Shown here: piece by piece, positions 10,601-22,870 of the stretch
Numbering within the stretch: position 1 is the stretch's first letter
Layout: the number at the start of each line of letters is the position of its first letter
DNA from: Eunapius fragilis
Taxonomy: Eukaryota > Porifera > Demospongiae > Spongillida > Spongillidae
Assembly: GCA_963681505.1 (NCBI GenBank)
Contig: OY811973.1
Span: forward strand, 11,609,983-11,673,982
DNA length: 64,000 bases
Direction of reading: 5' to 3'
Position numbers and translations under genes: made by a program
The notes under the pieces: model-generated
Told to the model about the DNA's origin: nothing
Seen by the model: only the letters and a program-made list of their open reading frames with translations
Databases searched by the model: none

Positions 10601-12418
10601 GCAGCAGCTGGTAAAGACCTATGTGATTCTCATTTCTCACACCAGCAATCAAGAGTTGAGGCCTACATTTGTGAAGGAGTAGGGGGAAGAAAAGTATCAA
10701 TACCAAAACAACTTGCAAATTGCACGAAGTACATAATGTGTCAGAAATACCACAGTGCTTCTTGTCAAACCAAAGTATGATCCAACCATTATGACTGCCA
10801 AAGTAGCCCCTATTTAATGGATCTCAACTATTTTAGCTGCTACATATAATCATTCCAGTAATCCTACAGTTTCATTTTTCCACAACTTAGGGCAATATGC
10901 ACCACCTCTCATCAAGAAAGTGACCACTGTCCCCTGTTCTTCTTATGAGCAAGATCCATTTGGTAATGCAGGGGACAATTTTAGTGGATGCAAAGTTCAG
11001 ATTCATGTTATGGATTCTGAGAGGCATACTACTAAGGCACATTCTTGGTATGCCAGTATTCCTGCTAAGATGAGCAAATGAAGAGGAAATGGTTGCACCA
11101 TGACAGAAGCTATTACAGAGATGTGCAGCATTTTCCCACAATGTGAGCTCTGTTATCAACATTTCGTGTCAAAGAGAAACACAAATGTAAACTGGGTTGT
11201 ACAAGGCAAAGTAATGCCATTAATGCGCTGCATTATGCAAATAAAGTCTTGGCAAATCGAGACTTTACAATGGATGGTCAGTCAGCAATCATGGTTACAA
11301 GTGTAAGAACCAATGAAGTACCAGAGTATGCCTCATTTTTGTTTAGGTTGGGCACATTTCAGCGCAGATCCAGGTATTAGGGGGGGGGGGGGGGGCACGG
11401 ATGGTGGGTGTGGCTGAGGTGGGTGCAGGAGGGGGGCACCCCTCTCACCCAGCTGAGTGCTGTAAGCTCCCCCCATCGGGGTCTGGAGCTCCGCCCAAGA
11501 AGCTTTGCAACTTTATTATATTCCAATCTTGAAACTCAAAGTTGTTGCACTGGTTGGGTTTGCGCTGTTACCCCTACCCCGGCACCCCCTTACAGCATTC
11601 CTGCTGGTGAATAAATTAGTGGTCTTTGCCTCTTTTCTACGTTTAGGAGGATGAGGGCCTGCGTTCAATTCCAGTGATTCCGATTTCAGACACTCTGAGA
11701 CATTCTCTTCGAATCTTGCCGCCATTGCGCATATTATTAGCAATATTAACTTTACATGATCGCATATCGGGGGGCCCAGGATATAGTACAGTAGTAAAGT
11801 TCAAGTTCATGTGTACGTGTATCAATAGGCAGTGCAAGTGTGCAACTATTAATAAGCGGCCCGTGACGTAATGAATTTTAAAATGGAAAGGGGGGGGGGG
11901 GCATGTGTCCCCCCCCCCCCCCCCCCCCCCTTACCCCTTTTTCCTGGATCCACCGCTGCATTGTACAAAAAATCTACATCCATTCCTATAGTTGTAACTA
12001 TTGTCACATGCATACATATATCTTATCTTCCTTTAATCTCTGTTTCCCCGAACAATATGTTGAGTGCTTTTTGAAACAGCTCCGTGTTTTTTCTTCACTA
12101 ATTTATTGCCTTGAGCTACATTCAATAGGCCATCTCTACCATGAGACTGAATAAGGGGTGTTACTTCAATCAACACATTTTTTATTGTTTGGCCCACTAC
12201 GCCACGTTAAGATTCACGCATGCATGTTGGTACTCTTAGAAAACTCTGCATGTTTTACTGTTCAAAGCTTGTGTTCTTCAATTTGTTGTATTTTGAAATG
12301 TTGTCACAATTGGTAAAGTTTATTCTTCATTAGTTTATCTAATATTTTATGTTACATTTCAGATGAGAGCATGAAGCCCAGTGAAACCCAGTTGCATCCC
12401 AGAAATGTTTATGTTTAA
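4645..12418 (+). CDS. Membrane-anchored double beta-trefoil protein, 3' part (copy 1)
   Basis: Proposed exons: 4645-4792, 5198-5609, 6900-7299 and, tentatively, 12363-12418. Exon one encodes a membrane helix (VTIAIGIGVGGGVSLLAV through VIILMVAIVYR) and a basic juxtamembrane stretch. Exons two and three each encode a ricin-B-like beta-trefoil of about 135 residues with QxW-type repeats (KQLWWRKVEQDGSFVIIS; QHYWYRLYNEYPFRNFMIVS). Intron phases match throughout (2, 0, 1). By the positive-inside rule the trefoils are cytosolic. The last exon (DESMKPSETQ through NVYV, then stop) has a good acceptor and fitting phase but lies 5 kb away. The 5' part, including any ectodomain, is not identified and may lie left of the window. 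A possible extra exon (4852-4903) keeps frame only in the second copy. Ligand unknown. Confidence 0.65.
5650..6836. repeat. Nested palindromic MITE cluster inside an intron
   Basis: At least four large inverted repeats follow one another. Positions 5683-5820 and 6465-6602 are near-palindromes with arms TAGATACTGGAACCGAGG-like and GATCTACGTGATTTAGAATMCCCGAGGGCCC. Positions 6282-6395 and 6676-6755 are palindromes built on ATTCTAAGTGCC. Two of the units are themselves bounded by TTTAGACTATAGC (5821 and 6469, inverted) and TTTAGACAATAGC (6603 and 6833, inverted), so they look like elements of about 650 and 230 bp. The second copy of the duplication joins the flanking sequence directly, which indicates insertion after the duplication. 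Confidence 0.8.
5964..6194 (+). pseudogene. Small ORF inside the palindromic element, recombinase-like N-terminus?
   Basis: A 76-residue frame starts with MDFLSGELLHWILDD and ends with a stretch reading VPKKTRDYTNYCIRIWNER. That pattern (PKKT followed by a spaced aromatic and W-N-E/D) resembles the N-terminal region of tyrosine-recombinase-like KIAA1958/Crypton proteins, but the match is weak and no catalytic residues are present. It lies between the inverted TTTAGACTATAGC ends at 5821 and 6469, so it is probably a remnant of the autonomous element's gene. Confidence 0.3.
7320..9330. other. No gene recognised
   Basis: AT-rich sequence, interpreted as part of the long last intron of the beta-trefoil gene or intergenic DNA. 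A motif, TTAAGATATGCCACCT followed by CGATAG or TGATAG, occurs twice (7426 and 7632). A stretch at 8770-8815 resembles 18235-18270 and may be a leftover of the segmental duplication. Long frames such as 8796-9143 have no recognisable domain. Confidence 0.5.
9331..9562. repeat. Hairpin MITE family A, copy 1 (left end shortened)
   Basis: The sequence folds back on itself: the arm at 9340-9405 (GGTGTAAAAAGGAGGGG onward to TATATTTAGCAC) is complementary to 9435-9503. It ends with AGAATGTTTTTCTTTACTTGT, the terminus shared with copies at 31053-31343 and 54135-54429. The left end begins ACAAGT and then jumps to GATGGTGTAAAAAGG, so the outer part of the left arm is missing here. Confidence 0.85.
9960..10290 (+). 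repeat. Dispersed repeat B, copy a
   Basis: Shares with three other sites the ordered blocks CTTTAAAACC-TTCTT, CGAGTTATAC, a purine-rich AAGAAGAAGAG/ACGACGAG run, a TTTWAATGR block, and a short hairpin followed by GATA. Here the hairpin is ACGACCCGGGTCGT at 10256-10269. No coding potential is evident. Confidence 0.6.
10340..11358. other. No gene recognised
   Basis: Non-coding, AT-rich sequence. Frames here (10533-10718 and 10887-11162 on minus, 11100-11306 on plus) show no domain or splice-compatible structure. Confidence 0.5.
11360..11958. mobile_element. Non-autonomous hAT-like element
   Basis: The left end reads CAGCGCAGATCCAGGTATTA followed by a G run (11380-11396). The right end, read on the minus strand, is CAGCGGTGGATCCAGGAAAA followed by a run of G (the C run at 11910-11931). 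These are inverted termini of hAT type (CAGNG...GGATCCAG). The interior of about 600 bp has no transposase. The 8-bp flanks do not form a clean target duplication. Confidence 0.55.
12363..12418 (+). CDS. Candidate terminal exon of the copy 1 beta-trefoil gene
   Basis: After GTTACATTTCAG the phase-1 frame reads DESMKPSETQLHPRNVYV and stops at 12416-12418. The phase matches the donor at 7299/7300, whose exon ends with one base of a codon. No other open, phase-compatible exon was noticed between the two. The 5 kb intron it requires is much longer than other introns here but is filled with repeats. Without transcripts this could be chance. Confidence 0.35.
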
Positions 12419-12505
12419 TAATCTAAACTGAGTGTTTATATATTGATGAGTGATATTTTGATGTACTGGTATCAGTTGCATTATATAATTATTTCATAGT
12501 ACTAG

Positions 12506-12690
12506 CATATGCGACTACACACCTGCCATTCTCTTGAGAGAGAACAGCTCCTAACCCCTCCCAAGTCCACCCCTACATTCAAATGCAATGCCACCCCTCT
12601 GGCACCAATAGCCGCCGCCGCCCCCATCTCCTCCCCCCTACGCACTATCATGCACACACATTCGCCCAGTTACCGGCCTCAGTCTGCTGG
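12506..12690 (-). mobile_element. Ty3/gypsy RNase H fossil, duplicated piece
   Basis: Nucleotide match to 480-640, the minus-strand RNase H segment of the gypsy fossil at the window start. It is a short broken fragment carried by the segmental duplication; a hAT left end abuts it. Confidence 0.75.
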
Positions 12691-15600
12691 GGCGGCGGAA
12701 GGTATTTTTTATTGGGGGGGGGGGGGGTAAGGCTATGAATATATGAGTGGGTGTGGTTTATAACTGTTGCACATGCGCAAATGAAAGGCTCGTTGAGCAA
12801 CGGTCACACTGACAGTTGGGGGGGGGGGGGGTCAAATGTCAAAGTGGCTGAAGTAGTCTGGAGCTTCTTTTCAAAAGTCTAAGAAGGTCAAGTTAAGGAT
12901 TTGGCTGGTAGTGGTGAAATTTGTAATAAAATTTCAGAATTTTTTCTGGCATCTGGCACTTCTTTACCTTCAATTGCAATGGTTTATAAATAATATCACA
13001 GCTGGGGGCCGGGTCCAGTCCATGAATTAGTCGCCCCTCCTACAGATATTGAGCAAGTTGAGAGTCCGTGTAGTGATTGACTATCAGAATGGTGGTACTG
13101 AATTGAATTCGGCAAATGCGTGTACTGCAGGCCCTAGTACGAAGTCAATTGACATGATCGCCAGTAGCTACAGTATACCCGTGATTAATCTACCATTAAT
13201 TCGTCTAAACATCAACATCTTCAGGAATTGACATTGCATGTTGGTACTGCTATTAGTGATGACCTGAAGATGGAGTTGTTAGACAGTGCCTGGGCACCAA
13301 GTGCTGATTTTGTCATGCCACACTCACTCGAACCCTTTATGGCAAAGAGGAAAAGCGTTACTTGAGACATCTTAAGAGGTACCCATTTTTCCCTCTATGC
13401 AAGGACTGTTTGTCGTCCTTGTGTTTTGTTTGGACCTCCACGTGGAGAGGCAGGAAGGGTCTGATAACCAAAGACTGTCAACACTGGTAATCCAACCATT
13501 GACTAAATATCACAGACTGTTTGGTAAAGGTGGGTACGTGTCCACACACGAAAACACTGAGTACCACAAGACAGCTGTTGTCCAAGCTGCTGAGTTTAGG
13601 CACAAAATGAAGTCTGGAGTGGATATCTTGAAGCACATTGATCAGAGCCGCAACGACGAGGCAGTTCACAATGTTCAGGAGCATTTCAATGCAAAACCAT
13701 TCTATTTTGTGGAAGACACAATCTCCCTCTTCGAGGTGATCGCAATGATGGGCCATTGAAAGTAGGCTCCGATGGTCAGTTTCATACAAATTTCAATGAA
13801 GGAAACTTTCTTGCACTACTTTCATTTCGGGTCGATTCAGGACACAAAATACTAGAGGCTCACTTGAAGTCAGCTTCACATACAGCAACATAATTCTCAA
13901 AGACCACGCAAAACGAGCTGTTTCTTGTTTTGGACAGCAGATGGTGCAGTCATAGTACAGCGCGTAAGATGTGCGAGGTTTTTTAGTGTGCTGGCTGACG
14001 AAACCACAGACACGGACGCAAGGAGCAACTAAGCATATCTCTACGCTTTATAGGAGAGGGCAAGTTACATGAAGAGTTTCTATGTTTTACGGAAGTAACA
14101 GACTTGACCGGTCGAGACTTAGGTTCACAATGCGAACGAGGGACCTCGACCTTGAAAATCTTGTGGGTCAAGGTTATGACAGCGCTGGTGCAATGAGCGG
14201 TGCGTTCAATGGTGCATGCACATGCTGTTGTTTGTTTGGAGTAACCACTGGCCATGCACTTATGTCCATAGCTCCATGCAACCATGTCCTGAATTTGTGC
14301 TTATCTCATGGTTCAAGTGAGCAGGCTGTCCGCAATGCAATGAGGGTTCTTTCTTCTGCAGCCAATTTCTATGGTCACTCTTCAAAGCGTACAACTCTTA
14401 TGGAAACCATAGTGACTAAGCAAATGACGGACAGCGAAAAAAAAACGCCTTCTTCAGCTTTGCGAAACCCTTTGGGTGAAACGATATGATGCTGTACTTA
14501 CATTTGTATAACTATTCAGCCCTCTCGTGACTTGCCTCACAGCTTATCTTGACCTGGACAAAGATACTGCAACTTCTGCGCAGATGATTTTTATAAACTC
14601 CATGCATCTCAAGGCTAGAATTCATGCATTGTTGCGACATCTGCCATGCGCGAAGTTCTGGCAGTTACAAAGCCACTTTTGGTGCAGCTGCAGAAAGTTG
14701 GCATTGATTTCATCAAATAGATGAGTTTAGTGGATGAGGCAATATTGCATGTCTGGACTTTTGATAAGCGATCTAATGATACTTCATTTCGGACTATGTG
14801 GGAGCTAGCTGAGTTGCAGAATCACTTGCAAGTGTTGATCTCAAACAACCGCAAGGCAGCGAGGCAGTGAAATGGCGTCAATGTGGAGTCATGTTCTGAC
14901 CAGGAGTACTTCAAGCAAGGTATTTACTATCCTTTCCTAGATCATGTCTTTTCGTAGTTGCGCTCTCGTTTCAATAAGCATAGCAGAATCGTAACACATC
15001 TGTGGTCGCTCATCCCAAAATTTATTTCATTTTGCTCATTTAGTGGCTTGCAACCAGCACTTGCCCTGTACAGACGATTTTTGACTTCAGAGCAAGCTGT
15101 AAAGGGAGAATATGACGTGTGGAAGAAAAGGTGGGCTACAAAAACATGCAGAGTTACCTGACACAGCTGTTGAAACATTAGTCGTCTGCGTTAACGATTT
15201 CTTTCCCAATTAACATATCAGTTTTATTGCACATCGCGGCAGCACACCGGTTACTAGCGCAAGTGCAGAACTCAGCTTTTCCGCACTAAAGTTACTGCAG
15301 GATGACAATGGGACAAGAACGATTGAACTGCCTTGCCCATATGCATATTCAGTACTCTGTTCCATGTTGACATTGAAGCGGTGATAAACCTGTTTGCAAC
15401 CTTTGGTCGAGCAAGGTGCTTAAACATCATATTGTAGTAGTATGTATGTACAAACGAAGGTCTACCGGTAAATCATCATCGTACGGCAGACTACTTATAA
15501 TTCCTACTTCGCATACATGAAAGAATTGTCAATGTGCTGCCCCTTCCGTAAAACCGCCCCCGTCCCCATAGCGCCCCATCCACCCTGGTAAGATGGATCA

Positions 15601-16285
15601 ACGTCCAAAAGGGACCACCCGGTACCTCTGTGCCAGTAGTGATGTCACGCGGAGCATCGTCGCCCGCCATTGTCCAACTTTTGCTGTGGGTGTGGCTTCA
15701 CTTGAGGAGAGCAGAGCGGCTCAGCGTTCGCACAGAAGACTTCGGATTCTTGCAAGGTCACCAGTAGCTACACATTCAAGTTTGGGGTCAACCTGAAAGG
15801 GTACCCGTAGCTAACACATCCAAGTTTGGGCTCAACCTGAAAGGGTACCAGTAGCTACACCGCCAAGTTTGGGGTGGAAGGTGTCTATTCACCCATACTG
15901 GTTTTGTGAATCACAACACGCTACAAACGTGTAGCCTCAAAGATTCATTATTTTTATTTATGCTCAATACAGACAACTTACCAAATGGACACACTGCACA
16001 CACAAATACACACACAACACACTGTCTGCATAAGACTGGTAACTCCTTCCTCTGACAACATGACCTGGTCTTCATTTGGCTTGATACGAATATCTGCTTT
16101 AGTTTTACTCTCATCACTAGCATCACTGACATAGCTGCACAGGAATGTTGGTACACTATGCTACTATGCACCAATAGTACCTTTATATGTCACCTACCGA
16201 CTGCCCAAAAGCCCCGCCCATCTGCAAGCCCACTGTTCAGAGCCGCCCTGTACATGAATTTTCAATGTGCCGCCCTTCCTGTACA
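12688..16285 (+). mobile_element. Decayed hAT-type DNA transposon, copy 2
   Basis: Same element as at 745-3711. A hAT-like left end (CTGGGGCGGCGGAAGG followed by G runs) is visible near 12688-12727. Transposase fragments include the zinc-finger/STHENTEYHK block (13397-13759) and a core segment absent from the other copy (14082-14489) with the hAT signature GQGYDSAGAMSG. Further fragments are the LQPALALYRRF block (14958-15161) and the dimerisation region near 15180-15290. Several frame changes and stops separate these blocks, so no intact transposase remains. The right terminus is lost where the sequence meets the C run at 16286. Confidence 0.8.
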
Positions 16286-16766
16286 CCCCCCCCCCCCCCC
16301 CCACTGTTACTTTGAGTCCCTTTTGAAGTTTCTACCGCAATTAGATATATGCAATTGACCAATCAGATTGCGCGAAATCACCTCTGCTATTGTTTAATAC
16401 CTGTATTGCTGGCTGATCATTACTATGAGGCTATTACAGGACCTGTTTTTATCCTGTTAAGCTACATTGTGAGTTCTTATTATACAGTAATGTGCAACAG
16501 TTTGTGGCTTGGTGAGTTCAGCCTGTTGTGCATCATACGTTATTACAGTGACCACACCAATTTTAAAAATCTTATACCATCAAACATATTAACATGCTGC
16601 AGGTGTGAAGTTTATAGACTATGTGCATACTACATAGAGAACATTTGGTTTAATCAAATTCTTACGTTAGCATCCTTCTAATTTGTTTGCCATCTAACAA
16701 ATTATGAATCGTACATGCATCAGCCTCTGTTAGCATATTATATTTAAATATGTATCTACATTACAG

Positions 16767-18179
16767 TAACCATTGCAATTGGAATTGGAGTTGGAGGGGG
16801 TGTGTCTTCATTGGCAGTCATCATATTAGCAGCCATTATGGTGGCCATTGTGTACAGAAAGAAGCATCTCAATAATAAACATCTTGCAGCTCCATCTAAC
16901 AGTGCTGAAGAGTTACCTACAAGGTAAAGGATACCTTGCTAATTGTGCTCATTTGAAATCTTGATTATGTTAGGAAAAACAAGTTATTCCTTTTTACCTT
17001 ACAAGGAGATCAGCAATGGAGTGCATGGTTAGCTATTAAAAAGAACATTTCATTTGGGAGAGATGATCTGAATACATGATTGCAGGGTGGGAAAAAGGAT
17101 ACAGGTGAAATAAAGGTCCAGTGAAAAAATATAATATTAAATGTAGTGACAGAACTTTCAAGGCTTAAAGTTTGCATGTGCACAGTATCATGGACCTATG
17201 TATCTAGCCCAAACTTTTTAAAGATGGCCTTTTAAGGGATCACTTGTGTAAGGATGGATCAAACATTGTTAAAATGAAATATGCGTCTGAATTTCTTCTG
17301 TGATTAACATGTATTTTCTCCTCAGCACTCATTCTAAGTTGGTGACCTTTCTATTCAAGCAGGTATTCTACATTGTATATGAGGGTAAGGCCGGCCATGG
17401 CGTTCTGGGAGTGCAATTTAATTTGTTATCCAAAGGTTGAGCAAGATGGAAGCTTTGTGATTATTTCAATAGAGTATGGCAAAGCTCTAGAATGCATGAA
17501 AGTTGATGATTATACAGGTTCACAAGTATCACTAGTGGATATTAACGAAGGTGAACATTGGGTTATGATGGAAGATGGTACCATTGCCTCCAAAGCAACA
17601 TTGGAAGACGAAATGATGTATTTTGATCATCATCAATTTCTCTATGTTGGCAGAAAGGAAAAGAATACTGCAATCCATTGTACACTCCAAACCAATTACA
17701 TAATATCAGTTTCATTGTGCTTGATCTGTGTTTAATGCAAAACAAAGTATTGTTTTCTCTTATCTTTATTACAGATGTATATATAACATTTAAACACATT
17801 ACTACTGACTCCGTGGTTTCTATAAACTCGATGGATGAGCTTGTCTGCATTCAATGCAAAAAAGAAAATTGCCTTTCTACACGGAATCAACACTATTGGT
17901 ACAGACTCTACAATGACTACCCATTTGGAAACTTCATGATTGTCTCAGCTTTAAGTGAAGATTCTACTGCCACTGATGGTCGAAGTTATAGAGTAATTGG
18001 TTGTAGCCCTAATGAATCAGATGTGCAGTGGATAGAGGAAGAAGGAAACATTGTATCAGTGGGGGATGGCAGGCTAGTAATTGGCCTTTCTGATACTCCC
18101 AGTGATGCTAATGATGTGATCCCATTTATCCTGTGTGAAGAAAGGTTTGGGAACAAGCTTAAGTTTGAAATTGTGGCAG
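16767..18179 (+). pseudogene. Beta-trefoil membrane protein gene, broken copy 2
   Basis: Counterpart of the copy 1 exons: TM exon 16767-16923, first trefoil exon from 17336, second trefoil exon 17775-18179. The TM exon is intact and three codons longer (extra AAI in the helix). The first trefoil exon has a 50-bp deletion near 17425 relative to copy 1, which shifts the frame and removes the KQLWWRK strand. The start of the second trefoil exon differs by 5 bp and no longer joins in phase. The rest is well conserved (QHYWYRLYNDYPFGNFMIVS). I infer a pseudogene, although alternative splicing around the damaged exon cannot be excluded. Confidence 0.65.
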
Positions 18180-18479
18180 GTAAGTTAAGGCTTACCTCTT
18201 AGTGTTATGCTGTTATAATCTTAGTATTACAATTCATTTGATGTCTGTTGGCTTAAAGATCAGTGATGATTGAGAACCAGTTGGAAAAGAGACCTCAGTA
18301 ATAAATTGACATATCATACTGATGTGACGAACATTAAAGTATAAACTCTCTCTATTAATAGTGTTTCTTTTGCCAGTTATATCTGACCATGAATGGTGGT
18401 GAATTTATGGCAAGACATCCAATTAATTTATAAATGGGAGAGTTTTACACATGTAAAGAACTAACAGTGTGTCCAAATT

Positions 18480-21400
18480 CTACGGTTTAATTTCATGCTC
18501 AGTGTTGCTATCACTGTCAATGACTTGAACGGTATACGTCTCTCCAGTCTGTGGGGCTATGGTGTGATGATTCACTGAGGTGGTGGAGGAAGAGGATACA
18601 GTGGTCTGGTCCTTAGAGATGTCACCATCTTCATCAGGCTATAACAAAAGGGGACAAATGAATGATTAGGGTGTTTTTTAAAGGCACCAAAATGATAGCA
18701 ATAGTTACATGTTCTGAGAATTGTGCGCATTGTAATAATACATGACTATCAAGAATATGAAGTTTTATCAAATGGAAATAATGTATGCATGCATTAATCA
18801 TGGCAACGTTTTCTTTTCAGCTGTTGAACTTCAGAAGTGGGCCTGGTTGTATAGGCCCATAGGCGGCCATTGTATAGGATCACCAGTATTGTTATCAAAT
18901 GACTCACTTCAGTCCCAGCTGTTCCTTTAACCCTCTTCTTGTCTGGAACAGTGTAGTGTCCACCCATTGGAGCCTTAACACGGACTATGGTGGAGGGATC
19001 TTGTCCTTGCTGTAAAGGTGTATACTGTAATGAGCATCACTCCTCACACTATTCCTCCCCAGCCCACCATACCTTCTTCTTACTCATGTCAGGAAGTGAG
19101 TACGTTCCAGTAGTAGTAATCTTGGCAGCTGTGGGCTGGTCATGGGGAGGATGTTGTGGGGTGTTGTCTGGTTCAGTAGTTTTCCCACAAGCCTTGTTGG
19201 ATGGCAGACACACTGTCTCATATATTCCAGTGGGAACAAATCTCTCTCCATCCGGATTATATCCCAAGAGCTCCACATTGCTGAAATGGTGAAAATGGTG
19301 GCTCTGTTAGTTATTATATATACACACTGTGCTGTAGGGATGCTCCTGTGGTATCAATGCCAAGCATCACACTAGACCATTCTTATCGTTCTAGGACATA
19401 AAGTGTATATGGATGTTATGTTCTAATAATGATAGTTTGTTAGGAATTAGTGACACAAAATGTATTACAGTACCTCTCAAGATGGCTAAGCTTGTAAGAA
19501 TTTTCATCTTTGTAATCACCATCTATGTCGGCTGTTTTGAAGGTGTAAACTAGATTTACATGGCTGCTTAATAGACCAATGCAGTAGCTTTACCTGAGCA
19601 ATGTTTAGAATTTGATCTGCGGTAAGAGCAAATCACGACCACAACCACAATTACCATGGCAACCGCCACCACCACCACCACTAATGATACCACCACAACA
19701 CCTGCAGGGAGGAGGGTGGACGTAAACTAAACCCGAGTTTGGACCATGGCTGGTGAGGCCTAGCTAAGGTCACCGTAATTAGAGGCATGTGGGTGGTATG
19801 AACACTTTCAGAGATGTGGAAGTGTGGTATCCATGCACAGCCACCTACTCCCACTCACTGATAATTGCCGTAGAGGCAGGCCATGTTATCCTGCTTGAGT
19901 TATTAGCAATGGTGGCGGTAGAAATATTGTCAAATTCAGCTGCTGAAAAAGGCGATGCATTTTATGTGATCGTCTTTTTTAAAAAGCTTGCAATGAAGCT
20001 TACAGCAAGGCACCAGTTCATGACCAGTGGAGCTACTATTATCAACTGAGCAGGAGTACACACCCCCATCACGTGGTTGGATATTGGTGATGGTCAGGAT
20101 GTTTGCAGTGGTACTCTTGTGCGCGTCATCATTAACTGAAGCATTGTCCTTGAAGAAGCTAACAGTTGGAATGGGATATCCATAGACCTCACACACCAGT
20201 TGGGCACTGCCCCCGACCTTCAGACAAGGTGGACCACTAAGACCAAGTACAAGTGGTGAGACTGGGGAGGAGAAAATTTAATAAATACATAATGAAGGCG
20301 AGGCAATAATACATACCTGGAGGTGTGACAAAGATGGCGGATGTGTTAGCAGTGCCCGACACACCAAAGAAAGAGGCAAGATAGAACCCTTGGGTGGCAA
20401 AGACAACAGAGGAGATGGTAAGAGATGCATTGTAGGTGATGGGGTCAGTTGAGGTATCAGAGACAGAGACATTGGAGATGAGGTATAGATCGCTGGACTT
20501 CACCAGAGAACCATTCATGTACCACTGGACATGGTCAGGAGGAGGGTATGAGATCACCTGTGCCGTTAGGGTGGTACTCTCTCCTTCCCTTATCACCAGT
20601 ACTGCATCGTTAGTAGACATGGGAACCATTTCTGAATGTGTAGAAATAAAATATAATCCAGTTGGCCACATATAGATGTGCTTACTTGGTTTTCTCACCA
20701 CAACTCTCCACTGCCTCAAGACTGAGCTGGTTCCATTGGATGCCATACACTGGTACATTCCAGAGTCACCCTCCAACAGGCCATATATAGTCATGGTGAA
20801 CCCACTGATCTCCATGTGTAGACCAGGGGACACCTCCTCCCCATTCCTGTACCACTTCATCACCAGGTCCACTCCACTGGCCTCGCAGGTGAACTTCACA
20901 ATAGTGCCCTCAGTGTAGACCATGCTGTCTCTAGGATGAGATACCATGACCAGGTTGGACCTTGCTGGTGGTCATAGAAACAACAGTAACAAATGGAGAC
21001 CAGAATTCTGTCACCTACATAGGACATTTAGTGTTGCGGTATATGAAACAGTTCCGTCTGGGCTGCCGAAGATTCGACATCTCACAACAGTTCCACTGTC
21101 ATTAGTGGAAACAGGGCCAGGCAGTATACCAAGAACAGTGCTCTGTTTGCTCAGCGACCCTTCCTGTAGGGATGACCCTGGGCATCTGTATGTGATGGCA
21201 TAGTCTAAAGAGATAGGATCTCTACTGGCCGCTACCACCGAGAATTGCACATTTGTGTCTCCATCATAAGCAGTGACATTTTGAAGTGGCTTGTAGACAA
21301 CCAGTCCAGACCTTGAAGGATCTGTGTGGGGGGAAAGAATAATTATGCATGTGTTACATTGAAGGTGGTCATAAATACAACGTACTGGATGCATTAAATC

Positions 21401-22824
21401 TGTAATGTGTTGGGCTGTCCACTGCTACCCTTCCCCACGCATTGGTGACTCGACAGTGGTACACCCTCTGTGCAATCGCTGCATCAATGCCAATTACAAC
21501 AAGGTATCGTCCACTGTCCAGATAGAGGAACTTGGTTCCATCGCTGGGTACGGTTTGGTTGAGGTCATCCACCCAGAGTATTGAAGGTGGAGGGTTGGAC
21601 TCTGACAGGTTACAGAACAGTGCCACACTGTCCCTGTCTACTGCAATGGAAGAGATGCTGACATTGTAGGTGACTTCTCCTTCACCTTGAAATCCATCAA
21701 AGACTTAAAAAAAGAAAAAGATAAAATTTGAAATAACAGAAAAGTGATTTAAAAGGCACTCGAATTCTCCTATTCTAACAGATTTGAGTGATAATCACTG
21801 ATTTGTTTTGCAGTGATGTTTCTTGTGATGAACCAAGCACTCACATGCATAGTAGATTTTGGCTGTTCTGCTTCGGATGGTTCCATACTGAGCACTGGTA
21901 GCTCTGCAGTGGTAGGGGATGCCCCCTCTGGAAGCATCCACTCCCTCCACCACAGTGGGTATGACCAGAGAGCCATTGACCACATGGACGTCAGGGACTA
22001 AGGCTGGGGGATCCCCTCTGTACCATGTGACAGCGGGGGAGGGGTCACCTTGGACAATACAATTCAACACGAGGTTACTGCTGTAGACTATCGTGTCATG
22101 AGGTTCAGCGACAAAGTATGGAGGGAAGCCCGATGAAGTGAAAGCTGCTGAGGGAGCAATAGTAAACGATAAATTGTATGGCAATACAGGATGTGTTTCT
22201 ATTTAATTGGATATTGCAGTTCGCTTATTGCAAAGCCACAGCTGTTGTTATCTTATGTCTATTGTAATGAACACTAACACAAACATGCAGTTACACAGTT
22301 GTCAATACTGCAACAGATGCCACTATTGCAGCTGATAAGATCTGAAATGCGAATGCAGCTAGTGTGTTAGCGAGCGCCCAAATGGTAGGGGTGTCCCGCA
22401 TATTCACTCTGGCCCAGCTAGGGGCTTGTGTGTGACGAGCCTGCACGATTGCATGGGTATTACTAATTCCTTAGAGCGGTGCGCTCGTCATGCTTTCGTC
22501 AGAGATGTCGCTGTTTTAATTGGACTGCCGCCGTCGGAGCAGATTCCCTCCCCCCCCCCCCCCCCCCCCCTGCCGATTTTGTCCCGGCCCCCGGACAGAT
22601 CAGCTAGCAGATATTGTTTCCCCTCCTCAGAAATTGCCACCCTTACTCTCAAGTCTCAAGGTCGGGGGATACTTTCCCCTGCAGCGATCGCGAATCTGTC
22701 TTCTGCATAAGGGAAAGTGCGGAGATTTATAAAGAGGTTCTATTCAGGGCGGATACAGAATTACGAAAAGGGTCAGACCAAACGAAGCTGCATGCCTGCA
22801 AGTGCGCTAAATGCATGTACGAAT

Positions 22825-22870
<46 letters not shown>

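Larger units (their letters stand above)
12500..18285. repeat. Segmental duplication, copy 2
   Basis: Direct-orientation partner of 475-7320. The left junction lies near 12500, just before the shared CATATGCGACTACACACCTG. Copy 2 keeps the hAT middle region and left terminus lost from copy 1. It lacks the 3672-4180 segment, with both sides meeting in one C run at 16286-16302, and it lacks the palindrome cluster between the two trefoil exons. Confidence 0.9.
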
